DNA of 64,000 nt from Termitidicoccus mucosus (GCF_038725785.1 NZ_CP109797.1:38403-102402), one strand, 5' to 3'. Counted from the first letter of the stretch, positions 40,816 to 51,867 are shown. Translations and numbers: made by a program. Notes: generated by a model from the letters alone, not told the origin.

Positions 40816-41469
40816 ATGCCACGCACGTTCAGGTTCTCGACGCCGATGACCGCGTGGTTCGCCGTCATCGGCACGAGTTGGGCTTGTGCAAAAGTCGTTG
40901 CTGACATTGGTCGCGCGCGCGATCTTTGCCGCATGGTGAATTTGTCTTTAAGAAGATGGGGTGAACGGTGCCGCCAAAAGCGACTTCTCGCGGAGTTGGT
41001 TGAACAGTTCAAAACCCCATCGGATTATTGCCACTGGGCGATCAGGATTTTACCAGCGATCCCGTCTGGCAGATGGCCAATTATACGGCGGTTGATTACT
41101 TCCCGATGCGCACCGAACTCATGCAGGTCATGGAATCCTTGATTCACATTACCGTGGAGCTTCCGATATTCGCATTCCGGTGGGGCAGTTTTACGGCTCA
41201 TGCGGCGGAAAGTCAGGTCCTCGCCGTTCCCTGCACGATTTCGCCTATCATGTTTTGCGAGAGGACGGTGCTATCGGATTTCAAACGGAGGCGCATTGGC
41301 AGGAAAACATCAGGTCGTTTGAGACCCGCTTCAATATGCGCCGATTGCCGGACTGTTCAACTGGTCCCGGCGTCTCTATCTCTGGAACGCAGATCAGTCG
41401 CATCACTTTGCAGCCCTTTACCGACAATCACGGGATCAGCATCGGAAATGGCAGGCCCCTGTAATCTAA
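40816..41469 (+). CDS. Unknown protein after the coupling protein (frame-broken)
   Basis: About 215 residues. MPRTFRFSTPMTAWFAVIGT, LRRWGERCRQKRLLAELVEQ, FTSDPVWQMANYTAVDYFPM, then a glycine-rich IRIPVGQFYGSCGGKSG and a C-terminal NWSRRLYLWNADQSHHFAAL to APVI. Five bases after the coupling protein, so co-transcribed. No family is recognised. Confidence 0.45.
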
Positions 41470-41475
41470 AAGTCT

Positions 41476-41720
41476 ATGACTGGAATCAGTCGATTGAAGA
41501 GATCCCGGATGATACGGTTCATTGCCCGAAACCGGATGGATTCGGTCTGGCACCATGTAAATCAATGTTCGGCCAAGGTTGAGCATGTCCAGATTGGCAG
41601 ATCCGAACTGGGTCTCCACGCAATCCAATTGAGCAATCTTGATTCAGAAGTCATGGATATGGCGCTGAACGCCATTCTGCAACTGGAAGGACGCGGGTTG
41701 ATAATCAGATTATCACAGAT
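41476..41720 (+). CDS. Possible small gene after the coupling operon
   Basis: The frame MTGISRLKRSRMIRFIARNR continues to NLDSEVMDMALNAILQLEGR, which looks like an amphipathic helix. A second frame over the first half is also protein-like, so a slip may join it to the upstream gene. Weakly supported. Confidence 0.3.
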
Positions 41721-41787
41721 GCGAAATCGCCTCAGATTTTCTGAGATTCATTCCATGTCCTCCACGTCGCGAGCTGCGTCCGTCATG

Positions 41788-42069
41788 ATTCATAATTTAT
41801 GAATCTATGAATTTAGGATTAAGCGCAGCCGCGCTTCCTCCGCCAGCATCCCCTGCCTTTGGCGCAAAGCCTGAAAATCCCCGACCGGGCCCGCACGGGC
41901 CGGTCAGGCGCCCGTCATCCACGCCTTCCTTGAACCGGCAGCGCCGGCACATCTTCCCAGCTCCCAATCCATCCCCGCCCTTCCCCTCTCCCGGGAGAGG
42001 GCCCTCCTGTGCGTGCCGCGGCCTACGGGCCGCCCTTCGGCGCGCAGCGCCGTCATGCTCGCTCCGCCA
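41788..42069 (+). repeat. GC-rich intergenic repeat A, copy 3, with AT palindrome
   Basis: It opens with ATTCATAATTTATGAAT, then the same modules as 20070-20370 and 27979-28268 in the same order. It is the only full copy within the transfer half of the plasmid. Confidence 0.9.
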
Positions 42070-42233
42070 TGCTTTCAACACAAATTCCCTCTCAACTATT
42101 GCGTTCTGCTTAGGTTTTCCTACTTTCAAATCCATGACAAGGCTCCTGCGAAAACTAATGCAAAGCGCGAATGATTCCCGCCGAGAGCATTCCGTTGAGC
42201 GCGAGCAACAGCCAGAATCCCGAAAGCCTTACC

Positions 42234-42481
42234 ATGAACACAGTCCAAGCCAGACCGACTCGGGATATTGAGTATTTCAAGACGCTGCTCCGGCGCAACC
42301 CCGAGCTGCCGCGCCGCGTGCGCTTGAGGGGCTGTCTTTCGCCGATCAAGTGTGGGAACGCAAAAGCGCCAATCGTTGCTATGATGCCGCGCGCATTGAG
42401 CTTGGCCTCAAAACACCGGCTCAAATTCAGGAGGAATGCTCGGCTTTCCGCTTCCCAAAAACTTTCGCCCGCGTGTCGTGA
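42234..42481 (+). CDS. Small protein before the nucleotidyltransferase (one slip)
   Basis: About 83 residues. MNTVQARPTRDIEYFKTLLR, then VRLRGLSFADQVWERKSANR and LGLKTPAQIQEECSAFRFPK. It ends 13 bases before the nucleotidyltransferase gene. The arrangement is like that of small antitoxin or partner genes upstream of MNT/AbiEii-type toxins; the partner role is inferred. Confidence 0.5.
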
Positions 42482-42494
42482 GTTATCACTTGTA

Positions 42495-43189
42495 ATGCCC
42501 GATTTTGAACCAAAGGCCTTCGCCGATCTTTTCGGTGACCAGTCAAAACCTCTCATTGTAGGCGGCCAGGCGGTCAACTTATGGGCCGAGGTGATGCGCG
42601 ACCAGAGCCCGGAATTACTGCGATTGGCGCCGTTCACCAGCACCGACGCGGACATTGTTGGAGACGTCGCCCTCGCCCAAAACTGGCGGAGCGGCGCGGC
42701 TGGCAAATCCGTGTCAATCCCGACGCCAGAAATCCCATTGCCGCCGTGCTCTCAAGGAGTCCCCGGCGGATTGCTCGAGGTGGATGTGTTGCGCAGCGTC
42801 CTGGGCGTGAACCACGCCGACTTGTCCGGCGGCGTCACCATCGAAATGCTCCCGGGCGTGAACGCCCGCGTTCCAAGCCCGCTGACCTTGCTGAAAGCCA
42901 AGATCGGCAATCTTTGCGCGCTTGATAACAAAAGGTTCGATGGCACCACGCGAAACGATCTCCGGCACGCATCCGCTCGTCACCATATGCAGGCTTTACC
43001 TGCATGGCGCGCGCGAAGTGCGCGCCGGCGTCTGTCCCGAACGTGCGCTGGTGAACGAACTGCATACGCTCAACGACATCATCACATCCCGAAACGCATT
43101 GCAGGCCGGCAAACGTTTCCAACTCGACTTATCCCCGCCCTGCCCTCGACCTTGATTGCGCGCAGCTTCCCAAGGTCCAAAAATTCTGA
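42495..43189 (+). CDS. Nucleotidyltransferase-fold protein, AbiEii-like (frame-broken)
   Basis: About 230 residues. The N-terminal PLIVGGQAVNLWAEVM and FTSTDADIVGDVALAQ place a Gly-Gly loop and a DAD-type acidic pair as in the minimal nucleotidyltransferase fold; then LLEVDVLRSVLGV, a third strand, and SPLTLLKAKIGNLCAL. Such proteins serve as toxins (AbiEii/MNT) that modify tRNA or protein. The C-terminus is helical and ends RSFPKVQKF. Slips lie near 42685, 42765, 42930 and 42970. Confidence 0.6.
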
Positions 43190-43224
43190 ATTTCACAAGC
43201 AGGGACCGAGACAAAACCCCGGCA

Positions 43225-44117
43225 TCAAAATTTAGGCCACCGGACGATGGTCAGACCATTGCTATCCGGGTTCTCGATCAGCCGTCCGCTGACTTGCTGC
43301 CGCACCCGTGCCGCTGTGCTCACCGCCTCTTGAATCGCCTTCATGATGACACCTTCCATGTTGCGCGCCCCATACTCGGCCGAGTAGCCGTTGCGCACGA
43401 TGTATTCAAAGGCGGACTCTGACAGTTCGAGGTGGCATCCATGGCGGGCCATGCGTTCGAGCACGCGCTTGATGTGAAATCCCGCCAGAGCGCGTTGCTC
43501 CGGCTCGCCCAAGCGACGGAAAACATGAATGCCGCCAAGTTTGCTCAGCCGTCCGATGATTTCCGGGCGCATAGCCAGCGTGACATACTGCAAGACCGTG
43601 TTCTTGAACGAGGTGTAGTTATTCGTTCTTGAACGCATTGCTTCTTTCGCGCCCAAGTTCGAGGTCATGACGAAATAGGAATCGGTAAAGTTGATGAGCC
43701 TGCCATCGGCGGCGGTCAGCTCGGCTCCTTTGTCCGGATGCCCAGCAGCAAATCCATAGCCTCCCAATGGGCTTTCTCGATTTCATCCAGCAGGAACACT
43801 CGGCATTGCCCCATATGGGCTTTGGTGAGGCGCGCGCGAAGTTCCATGATGCTTTCAGTCGTTTTGAACTCCGACATGTTCATCTTGCAGAGATTCCCGT
43901 CGGCGAAGTAATCGGTCAGGCATAGCGTGACCTCGGTTTTCCCGCCGGTCGGGCCAACGAACATGAAACCACCCTTGACGTAAAGCGGGTCGGTCAAACC
44001 GAGTTCGCTACAAGCCAGATGCTCATTGAGCGCGGCGAGCACTTCCGGTTGTCCCTTGATGCGTTCCGAAATCCACGGCATGAAGCCGTTCACGAGGTCA
44101 ATCTTGTCCAGATTCAT
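43225..44117 (-). CDS. Clp/ClpB-like single-domain AAA+ ATPase (frame-broken)
   Basis: About 300 residues. MNLDKIDLVNGFMPWISERI and KGQPEVLAALNEHLACSELG resemble the start of the second AAA+ module of ClpA/B; GPTGGGKTEVTLCL (near 43938-43958) is Walker A and VFLLDEIEKAHWEAMDLLL Walker B. FVMTSNLGAKEAM is sensor 1, and the small domain carries YIVRNGYSAEYGARNMEGVI, the Gly-Ala-Arg sensor 2. There is no N-domain or first AAA module. It faces the trb operon across a shared promoter gap. It may unfold or disassemble a transfer component; inferred. Confidence 0.8.
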
Positions 44118-44613
44118 TTCTTTTACGGTATTGCCGCCGTTTCTCGCGCCAGGAGTTTCTTTCCTGCATCGCCTGCTGGCGGACACTGATGATGAAGTCA
44201 GGGGTGGCGGACGCACTCGCAATGAGCGCGCGCACGATGCAGCCGCAACTGATGCGGCCGGCCGTGCTGATGTCGCTGATGTTGATAGCCGAGCTGCTTG
44301 CCAGCTCGTTGAGCAGCTTCATCTCCTCCGGCATTTCCACGGGGTAGGCGCGACTGCGCTTTCCCGATTGTTGAGACGAGGTCTTTTTGAGCGGCGGCTT
44401 TCCAGCCATGCGATCTTTTCCTTTTCCGCCTGCATCCGAACGATGCCGACAAACTCCACACCCGTTTGGGCATTGGCAATCAACGAACGCACGACAGAGG
44501 CGCTTGTGACGTTGAGGACGGCATCGAGCAGGCCAGCGCCAACTCTTCCAGTTTGGCGCTCAAGGCCGGGTGAGATCGAAGACAAAGGGAGATATACGGA
44601 CAGTTCTAGGCAT
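44098..44613 (-). CDS. Unknown two-repeat protein upstream of the AAA+ ATPase (frame-broken)
   Basis: About 170 residues. It starts MPRTVRISPFVFDLT. Two related segments, ASVVRSLIANAQTG...IVRMQAEKEKIAW and GCIVRALIASASAT...SVRQQAMQERNSW, sit 85 residues apart, with PEEMKLLNELASSSAINISD before the second. It ends inside the ATPase start, so the two are translationally linked. It may be an adaptor for the ATPase; speculative. Confidence 0.5.
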
Positions 44614-44644
44614 GTGATTTTGAGGGCAAGTTTAGGCTTGTCAG

Positions 44645-44663
44645 TTTGGGCTATTAGGCCAAT
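44645..44663 (+). promoter_or_regulatory. Conserved palindrome upstream of trbC
   Basis: TTTGGGCTATTAGGCCAAT, 16 bases before the trbC start and about 30 bases from the divergent minus-strand gene, so it could control both directions. Confidence 0.6.
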
Positions 44664-44678
44664 GTGCGAATTGCAATC

Positions 44679-45015
44679 ATGAACTCAATACTATATTTCA
44701 TCACCAAAACTTATCACGCAGCGCTCGACTTGTCCATCCTCGCGCAGACCCAATGGAAATCGACTGAAGACTTGAAGGAGGGCATTGGGAAGATCGCCGG
44801 AATCATTATTGCGATTAGCTTCTTGGTCGCCCTGATCGCGTATTTTGTCGGGGCCGGAACTAAAACTCGAATCCGGCAGCCAGCAAGGCCGCCTTTACAT
44901 CGTATGGACATTCGCCATCGGCGGCCCTTTTGTCTCCTTGATCTTTTACATCTTTGCCGGTGCTGATGCGGTGTCGCAACCTCCTTCAAGTAATGCCCAC
45001 CTACCGGCCAACTAA
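44679..45015 (+). CDS. trbC: TrbC/VirB2-like pilin (one slip)
   Basis: About 112 residues. MNSILYFITKTYHAALDLSI, a first membrane helix IAGIIIAISFLVALIAYFV and, after a slip near 44867, a second, YIVWTFAIGGPFVSLIFYIF. Two helices and small size suit the VirB2 pilin family, which forms the conjugative pilus or channel. First gene of the trb order C-D-E-J-L-F-G-I. Confidence 0.7.
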
Positions 45016-45042
45016 CGCAGGGCATCAAACCAAGGGCACCCT

Positions 45043-45317
45043 ATGGGTGGATTTTCGCCGGCGCAGCTCGCCGCGCTCACCGGCGTCTTCATGGGAGCTG
45101 TCATGTTAACTTTCGTCTCTATTATAGTGATGAAAATTAACATTTGGCTGGCGGTTATCTTCATATTCCTGCTGCCAAACACGCTGCTGCTGCTTGTCAT
45201 TTTACCCTCATCATGGGAAAACCGAAGCGCTATTTGCGGGACTGGCTGGAAAGCCGGATTGTCGGACGCACCACGGTCCAACTCGGCAAAATCTCCGAGC
45301 CATCCCCATTGATTTAG
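45043..45317 (+). CDS. trbD: TrbD/VirB3-like membrane protein (one slip)
   Basis: About 91 residues. A pair of membrane helices, LAALTGVFMGAVMLTFVSII and NIWLAVIFIFLLPNTLLLLV, then a basic KPKRYLRDWLESRIV tail with a slip near 45203. This is the VirB3 layout, and it stands directly before the VirB4-type ATPase, its usual partner. The stop is one base from the next start. Confidence 0.7.
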
Positions 45318-45318
45318 A

Positions 45319-47875
45319 ATGAATCGCCACCCGCCCAACGGTTACTTCATCAATGATTTCATTGTGTGGGGCGCATTCAAAAAATGCGACCATCACGAGA
45401 GGTTTTGTGATAACCCGCCCGATCTGCGCGGCGCCGGCGACGCCGCGGCGGCGAAATGCCATGAAGACATCGTAAAATACCTCCAGAGCATAGCGCTCAA
45501 TATTCGCGTTCAGTTCCAATGGTGCTGCAATGCGGACTACAGCAAGGCCCTCGATGCTTATGGGCGGCCACCGCGAAGGCAAAAAATCCCGCTGAAAAAA
45601 AGTCAGGGTCAACCGCCCGTTATTTCCGGAGAATGCTCAGGAGAAGCAGCTTCGCCGGGAGCATCTGGTTTTGTTCGTCTCGCAACAGATTGAGTCCGCG
45701 CCGCCGACGCTGGCCGGCAAGGAAGGCGAAAGCTACTACCGCGCGATTCTGAAACAATTCGAGAATCAATACGACCAGCACTACAACGAAATCAAACTGG
45801 CCTTTGGCGACGGCGTGAACGTGGAGCCGATGAACAAGCGCGCTCACCAGCTCCACACCTATCTCTTTTTCAATCCCAATTCAAACGAATGGCTCGCCGA
45901 TGCCAACGTGCAGTTCAACGACAGGATTTCCATCGCCCGCAACTGCATGACATCGGACATAAATACCGACCATATTGGAAGAATGTATATGGACGGCCAT
46001 TACCACGGGCTGCTTATACTGCAAAATATCGGCTCTCAGACCTATGAGGGCATGATTAACAACCTTACCAAAACCTCGCTCCTGAATTACCAGATCACGG
46101 TCAACTTGCAGCCGCTGGACACGTATCAAATCATGATGCGCGAAAACCGAGGCCCAGGAGTTGGAGTCGCAGGGGCGGACGGCAACGACGACTTCCCAAA
46201 TCCGCGAGGACACCATCAAGCGCAAAAGGCACGCCGTGTCCCAACTCGGCGAGGGCCACACGCGCCTGTTCAGCACGCTTTTCGTGGTCCGCGTCTGGAA
46301 TACCGACGAGTCCAAGCTGGCGGCGGACATGAGCGCGTTGAAGCAGGCCATCACCTCGATCAAGAGCGCGCGCGCCTACGACACGCACCTCGAGGTTACC
46401 ACGCTCGAAACTTTTTGCGACATTCCCGGGCAACTGTTTTCATCCCTATGACGCCCGCGACAAGAGCTTGCCGACGAGCATGTCGCCAATCTGATTCCCT
46501 TCTCCGCGAGCTTTACCGGCGATCTCGCCAATGCCCAGGCTCTCTGGCTGTCCTCCGACCGCGCGCTTTGCGGAGTGCGCTTTATCGTCAACGGCCGGTG
46601 CAGAGCACCGGCGTCGCTGGCGGCAGCCGTTCGGGCAAAAGCGTCAAATACAATAATCTTCTTTATCAGACCGGCCCTTACTTCGACTACGACGTCATGG
46701 TCGAGGAGGGCGCGTCACACCAACTACACGACGGACCACGGCGAAAAGCCCATCGTCATCCAGAAGAGCGGGAATATAAGTATTAATTATCTGGATACGA
46801 TGGGTGCACCGCTCGATCCTGAGCATCTGGCCTACGCGATCAGCTTGGCGACCCATTTGCTGGCGACTCCGGCGATGCCCGGCTCAACACGCGGCGGCGC
46901 GCCTACCTCGCCTACTACATCAACATCTGTTACCGCGAGGCACAGGAGGAATGGGCGAGGAAGAATCCGAGGAACCGGGCCTCGCAGCGCGAGGCGACAG
47001 CCATTCATTTGTGGCACAGGCAGCGCATGACCCCGGACGATACGCTTTTGACGCCTACGTCCATCTGCGCGACCGCATCGCCGCGAACGATGGCGAAGTG
47101 CTGGAGTTCATGTCGAAGATCAGCGAAGCGAAATCACCCATTTCATCAAAGATCCGCAGACCGCGCACGAGCGCCATGCCTTTCCAAGTTCACGACCGAG
47201 CAATACCCGCTTCACTCCGAACTCACTGAATTGTTGCGGCTGCGGCCCGGCGAGCACGACAGCGGCGAAGTCGCCGAACTCGCCTCGCTCATGGACAACT
47301 GGTGCGCGACCGGGGAATACGGCCCCTGTTCGACGGCTACACCAACCGCCGGTTTGACGGCCGCGTCGTGCACTTTGAACTCGCCAAGGCCGATAACAAC
47401 GACCTCGCGCTGCGCGGGCCATTGCGTTAAACATCACCGGCCGCATCCGCCAGCGCATCGTCACGATGCCGCGCAAGCTGGTAAAGCGCTTTACGATGGA
47501 GGAGCTTGCCCGCATCGTCCAAATGCCGAGCGGTGCCAAGCTCGCGCTCGAGCTTTCCGCCCAGCTCGCGAAATACAACTGCGTATTCGCCTTCATTCTT
47601 CAAGACTTCGCGCAGATCGCCCATATCGAGGTCTCGACGTTGCTCAACAACACCCGCCAATGGCTCATCACGCGCCACGATGACGCCAAGGAGTTCAAGG
47701 AGTTCGCGGCCCGCATCCAGTTGCCGGACGGGATGCGCGACAGCGTCGAAAACTCCCCATCCCACTCAACATGCCGCCGAACAAACGCTACTCGTCAGCC
47801 TGCTATTTCAGTCGCTCCGCAATCCCGCCGATCTCCGGCATAACCCAATACTCGTTCGATCAAAATGCAGCCTAA
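45319..47875 (+). CDS. trbE: TrbE/VirB4-type transfer ATPase (frame-broken)
   Basis: About 860 residues. The N-terminal half has NGYFINDFIVWGAFKKCDHH, YLFFNPNSNEWLADANVQFN and TRLFSTLFVVRVWNTDESKL. The Walker A VAGGSRSGKS lies at 46619-46642; further on are FDGYTNRRFDGRVVHFELAK and, near the end, a CVFAFILQDFAQIAHIEVST segment typical of VirB4 C-terminal domains. It energises assembly and substrate transfer at the inner membrane. Multiple slips (near 45600, 46140, 46440, 46610, 46720, 46880, 47040, 47320). It overlaps the next gene by 11 bases. Confidence 0.88.
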
Positions 47876-48299
47876 ATTCCTCGCCCTCATTCCTGCCCTT
47901 CTCGCCGCTGCTTTGGCAGGCTGCCAGTCCAGCCAGGTCAACCGCCTCGTCAACACCACGTTCGCCGGGCCGCCGGCGGCTCACCGCAAATCAGCTCAGC
48001 AACGGCAATCCCTACTGGACGCTGGCGGGCGGCGTCACGGCCATCGGCATCTCCGAATACGCCCGCACTCAGGACGAAAACGCAAGCAGGAGGAGCTGGC
48101 CCTTGCCTGAGCAGGGCGCGCCCAAAACGCCCATGTCACCTACGCGGCTATCCAGAACGCCCAGCAGAACGGATTTGAGGCCGGTGCCGGACTCAGCCGG
48201 AGGACAATTCCATCGAGATACCTTTCGCCGCGCCCGCGCGTCATCAATGGCGTCAAAATCAACCCCACCACTGAATATATCAAAGTTTCCGCCCAGTAA
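47865..48299 (+). CDS. Small lipoprotein in the trb operon (frame-broken)
   Basis: About 143 residues. MQPKFLALIPALLAAALAGC is a signal peptide with lipobox LAGC at residue 20, then QSSQVNRLVNTTFAG, NPYWTLAGGVTAIGISEYAR and a C-terminal INPTTEYIKVSAQ. In the trb order a small lipoprotein such as TrbH or an exclusion-like protein is common here, but the sequence match is not evident. Confidence 0.55.
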
Positions 48300-48317
48300 T
48301 CCACAACCCGTTTCACC

Positions 48318-49100
48318 ATGAAAAACGCCGCCCGCATTACCGTTGCCTTGGCAACCGCCTGCCTGTCTTCGCGCCGAAATCGTTCGCGATTTTCGGCGTC
48401 GGCGATCACGTTCGACCCGTCGAATTACGCCATACATCGAGACCAAGCTGGAGACCGCGGCGCGTGGTCCGAGGAGGTGCTTAAATATGAAAAGATGACA
48501 GCAGCAGATCGAGCAGATTGAGAAAGCAAAAAGCTGCTCGACGGCCAGAACGCATTGCGAACCACGATAGGCGATTGGGCCAAGGTCGTGAATGATGCGA
48601 AATCGCTCAAACTTCGTGCCGAAAATCTCACCAAGGACTGGAGTCGCGAGCCGCGCGTGGCCCTTGAGGTTGACTACGGCCAGCGAGGCATCGTCAACCG
48701 CAACGCCTTCGGCAAGCAAGTTCCGGTGAATGCCGATAGAATCCTCAAGGAAACCAATTTTGAGAAGGTTGCGAAAAAGACCGTGGAAACCCTCGAAAAC
48801 ACGGCCAAGGAAATGGGCGAAATAAATACGGAGATTGCCGAAACCTACGAACGCATGATGCGTCCGGGCATCGATCAGCAGGAATACGAAAACTCCGGCA
48901 AAATCGAGTCCTTGCAGGTGCGTCTGGTGAATCTGCAAGCTCAAAACCGGGATGTCCTCGCCTACCTGCAAGCCCAAAAGACCATCAATGACACCCAAGC
49001 TGCAAAGGAAAACGAGGTCAAAACGCAGGTGCAGGAATCCAACGACAAGGAAGTGAGCAACCAGCGCAATCAACTCAATGTTCAGGAGATTATTTGGTAA
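48318..49100 (+). CDS. trbJ: TrbJ/VirB5-like periplasmic protein (5' part frame-broken)
   Basis: About 262 residues. Signal peptide MKNAARITVALATACL, then FDPSNYA, the usual VirB5/TrbJ N-terminal signature, and a long coiled coil that is intact from 48555 (TTIGDWAKVVNDAKSLKLRA to the end). A final KENEVKTQVQESNDKEVSNQ and QEIIW follow. VirB5-type proteins sit at the pilus tip or aid its assembly. The 3' end overlaps the next start. Confidence 0.7.
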
Positions 49101-50121
49101 TTATAGCTGGAAAGGCTACCGGGCCTACCTCTGGGCCTGGTTCCGGCTCTATATATTGATCTTTGCCGCCATTCTCGCCGCCATCATCGTCGCCGACGTG
49201 TTGTTGCCCGATTTCAATATATTGAATACAGTAGATAATAGCATTAAGGCAGTCCCGGAATCCGAGACAATGAACCCTGACATAACCATTGAAATACCTC
49301 CTACCTTCGAGACGGTTTTCGAGGGCAACATACGCTTCTGGATTTACGGAGTAGCCTTCATTGTCACCTTGATCGGATATTATAATCACGTCTGGAAAAC
49401 CGCAGCTCGCCATCCGCGGTGCTGGCCGGAATAGGGAAGATTTCCTCTGCGTCCTGATGAGCGTTTCCATTCCGGTATGGAGGCCGCTCGTGACCAACCT
49501 CTTTATTGGCCGGCCAATACGCTCGCCGCCGAGACAGACGGTTTCAAAATCAGCGTGGTTCTGAACACCCTCAACAGCAGCAGCGCCAACTGGACGAATT
49601 GCTTGACAGCGAAAAGAATGAAGACGGCCTGATAAAAAGGCCTGTTTGTCACCACCGGCCTGGACATCGGAATCGGAGCGCTTAAAATATGATACTGCTG
49701 GCGATGAACTCCTGCTGCAATTGGTCATCAACTGGGTCACGATACCGTTCTTTATATACAAAGGCACTCGTTCCCGTCATGTTCTCCTTTATGCCGATTG
49801 CAATCTGCGCGCTCACGTGCGACGCCTTGAAGCAAAAGGCCGTGACCTATATCTGCTGGCTTTTAAGCGTTCTCGCATGGCCGCTCGGATTCACGCTCGT
49901 GGCCGGTCTCGTGCACACCCTCCTTTTGGGTGTGGGCGGCCTTGAAGCGACCAATATGGTCAAGTTCATGTTTTTGAGCAATATGGCGGGAATCGTGTTT
50001 CTCATCGGCACTCTGATGGTGCCCCGACGACTTTCTATATATCACCCAAGGCGGCACTTCGTTTAGCCCGGTCAACCAGGCTGTTTCCGCCATCCCTTAT
50101 GTGGGACACGCGGCACGATAA
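49078..50121 (+). CDS. trbL: TrbL/VirB6-like polytopic membrane protein (frame-broken)
   Basis: About 350 residues. Helices include LYILIFAAILAAIIVADVLL, FWIYGVAFIVTLIGYYNHVW, LVINWVTIPFFIYKALV, LVPVMFSFMPIAICALTCDA, ICWLLSVLAWPLGFTLVAGL and MVKFMFLSNMAGIVFLIGTL. The late cluster of helices and the position between VirB5- and VirB8-type genes fit the inner-membrane channel component. Slips lie near 49420, 49520, 49595, 49685, 49770 and 50025. Confidence 0.65.
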
Positions 50122-50125
50122 GCAT

Positions 50126-50766
50126 ATGAAAATCCCTTTCCTGTCAAATTTTGAGAAGAAACGGATGCGGCGACCGCTTCCGATGAAGGTGTCTTCGACA
50201 TCTGGCTAACCGCATTCTCTCGGTGCGGATTTTGATGATTGCCTGCCTTTTTTCATGTTCACAACCGCCCTTGGCCCGATAACCACCATCTACATCATGC
50301 GGGAGCCGCAGACCGTGGTGCAGGTGAACGGCGACGGCAGCGCGACGATTTCCCCGCAGATACGCTTCCGCGACGCCATCGCCTTCCACAAAGTGAGCGC
50401 GAATCTGGATGCGCTCGCCATGCTCAACCGAGGCCCCGAAGGGCCGACAGCACGGACATCATAGACCTCTGCTTCAACTCCGACGCCAAGGAGAAGTTGA
50501 AGCAGCTTCGATAAAAGCCCTCTTGCCGAGTTCAGCTATCACCAGAAAGCCGAAATAAGCGCGACGGACGTCATCGTTGACACGGATAACACGCTGAGGG
50601 CACGTGTTCAGGGCCAGTTGATACGAACCGGTGTGTTCAACGGACGGCCCAAGCTCGATAGCCTCAAATTTGAAATCATATTCAGCCTCTTCCGCAACCG
50701 GACGCGGCCACCAACCAAAAATATCCGATAGGCGTATGGGACTTCGACTACAAAGAATCGCGCTAG
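50126..50766 (+). CDS. trbF: TrbF/VirB8-like protein (frame-broken)
   Basis: About 213 residues. A short cytoplasmic start MKIPFLSNFEKKR, one helix around MIACLFSCFTTALGPITTIY, then MREPQTVVQVNGDGSATISP, PQIRFRDAIAFHKVSANLDA and a C-terminal LRARVQGQLIRTGVFNGRPK in the VirB8 periplasmic fold. It bridges the inner-membrane complex and the TrbG/TrbI core. It overlaps trbG by 31 bases. Confidence 0.7.
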
Positions 50767-51867
50767 TCATCGCATTGGCGTCCACGGCGCAGGCCGCCGA
50801 CCAGCCCCCGGCGGTCGAAACGCCGCCCGTGGGCGTCATGCTACTCTTGCAGGATACGACGCCCTACGAGGTCGCTGTTGGCGCCGTGCCCACCACCATC
50901 CTCATGCCCTTTCCCATCGACGGCATGGACGGGAACGCATCACCACGCAGAACACGGTCGCGCCAGTATTTCTGCAACACGAGCAGGGGACTCGGTTTTC
51001 AGTGTCAAGGCATTGCTGCACGGCACCGCTGACCTGAACGTTATCATTGGCGAGAGGGTTTACAGTTTTCGCTTCTATTATTCGGAGAACCCGACCCGCA
51101 CCCTGTCTATCAGCGAGCCAAAAAAGGGCTCTTCCATCGCCCAGGCTAGGCGGATAAGCGTTACGCCAAAACGACTGCATGACATATTGAATGATGCGAA
51201 GACATACTTCGTGATCAAAAAGCAGCACCCGGAATTGCAGCGCAGCATCGAGGTCGCCGCGCCGGGAAAGGTCATCGAGTATCCCGGCTACCGCGTGGTC
51301 ATCGACCAGGTGTTTCGCTTCGACCGGGATGACACCCTTGTTTTCCGCGCCATCTTCATCAACGATTCCGATGAACCGCTCCACTACAAGCCGCAGGAAG
51401 TGGGATTGCGCGTTGGGCGAAACATTTATTGGCCCAGCTTCGCGCAGCTCCCCGGCGAGATACCGGCCCGCAATCCCGCCCGTGTGACTTGGGAGCTGTC
51501 GCCCGAGATCGAAACTGTCGCCATCACCGACCCGGAGGGTCGCACGGCGGAGGTCAAAACCAAAAAGGGTGCGCTTCTCTCGCAAACAGGACGTTACAAG
51601 ATTGTTGCCTCAACCGCGAAGAGACGGACCGATACGCTCTATTTCTCCATCAACTACCCGGTTTCGGCAGACGAACCAAACCCTCTTGTCGTGTCCAAGG
51701 GCGACCGGGATTTCGGCATCCGCAAGCTGACCGTCACGCAACCCGAGGCCGGGCAAAATATAGGGTATATAACCTATACCGGGACCTCGGATGGACGCCG
51801 CGCTGACATTTCAATCGACAACGACTTTCTCCTGGTCGTTGACGCACGAAAGGAAGTGAGCCAATGA
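50736..51867 (+). CDS. trbG: TrbG/VirB9-type outer core protein (5' end frame-broken)
   Basis: About 377 residues. Signal peptide MGLRLQRIALVIALASTAQA, then TTPYEVAVGAVPTTILMPFP; slips near 50935 and 50985 are the last seen before the clean region. VYSFRFYYSENP, then VFRFDRDDTLVFRAIFINDS and GLRVGRNIYWPSFAQLPGEI lie in the VirB9 beta domain, ending DNDFLLVVDARKEVSQ. VirB9/TrbG forms the outer-membrane core ring with VirB10/TrbI. The stop overlaps the trbI start. Confidence 0.75.
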
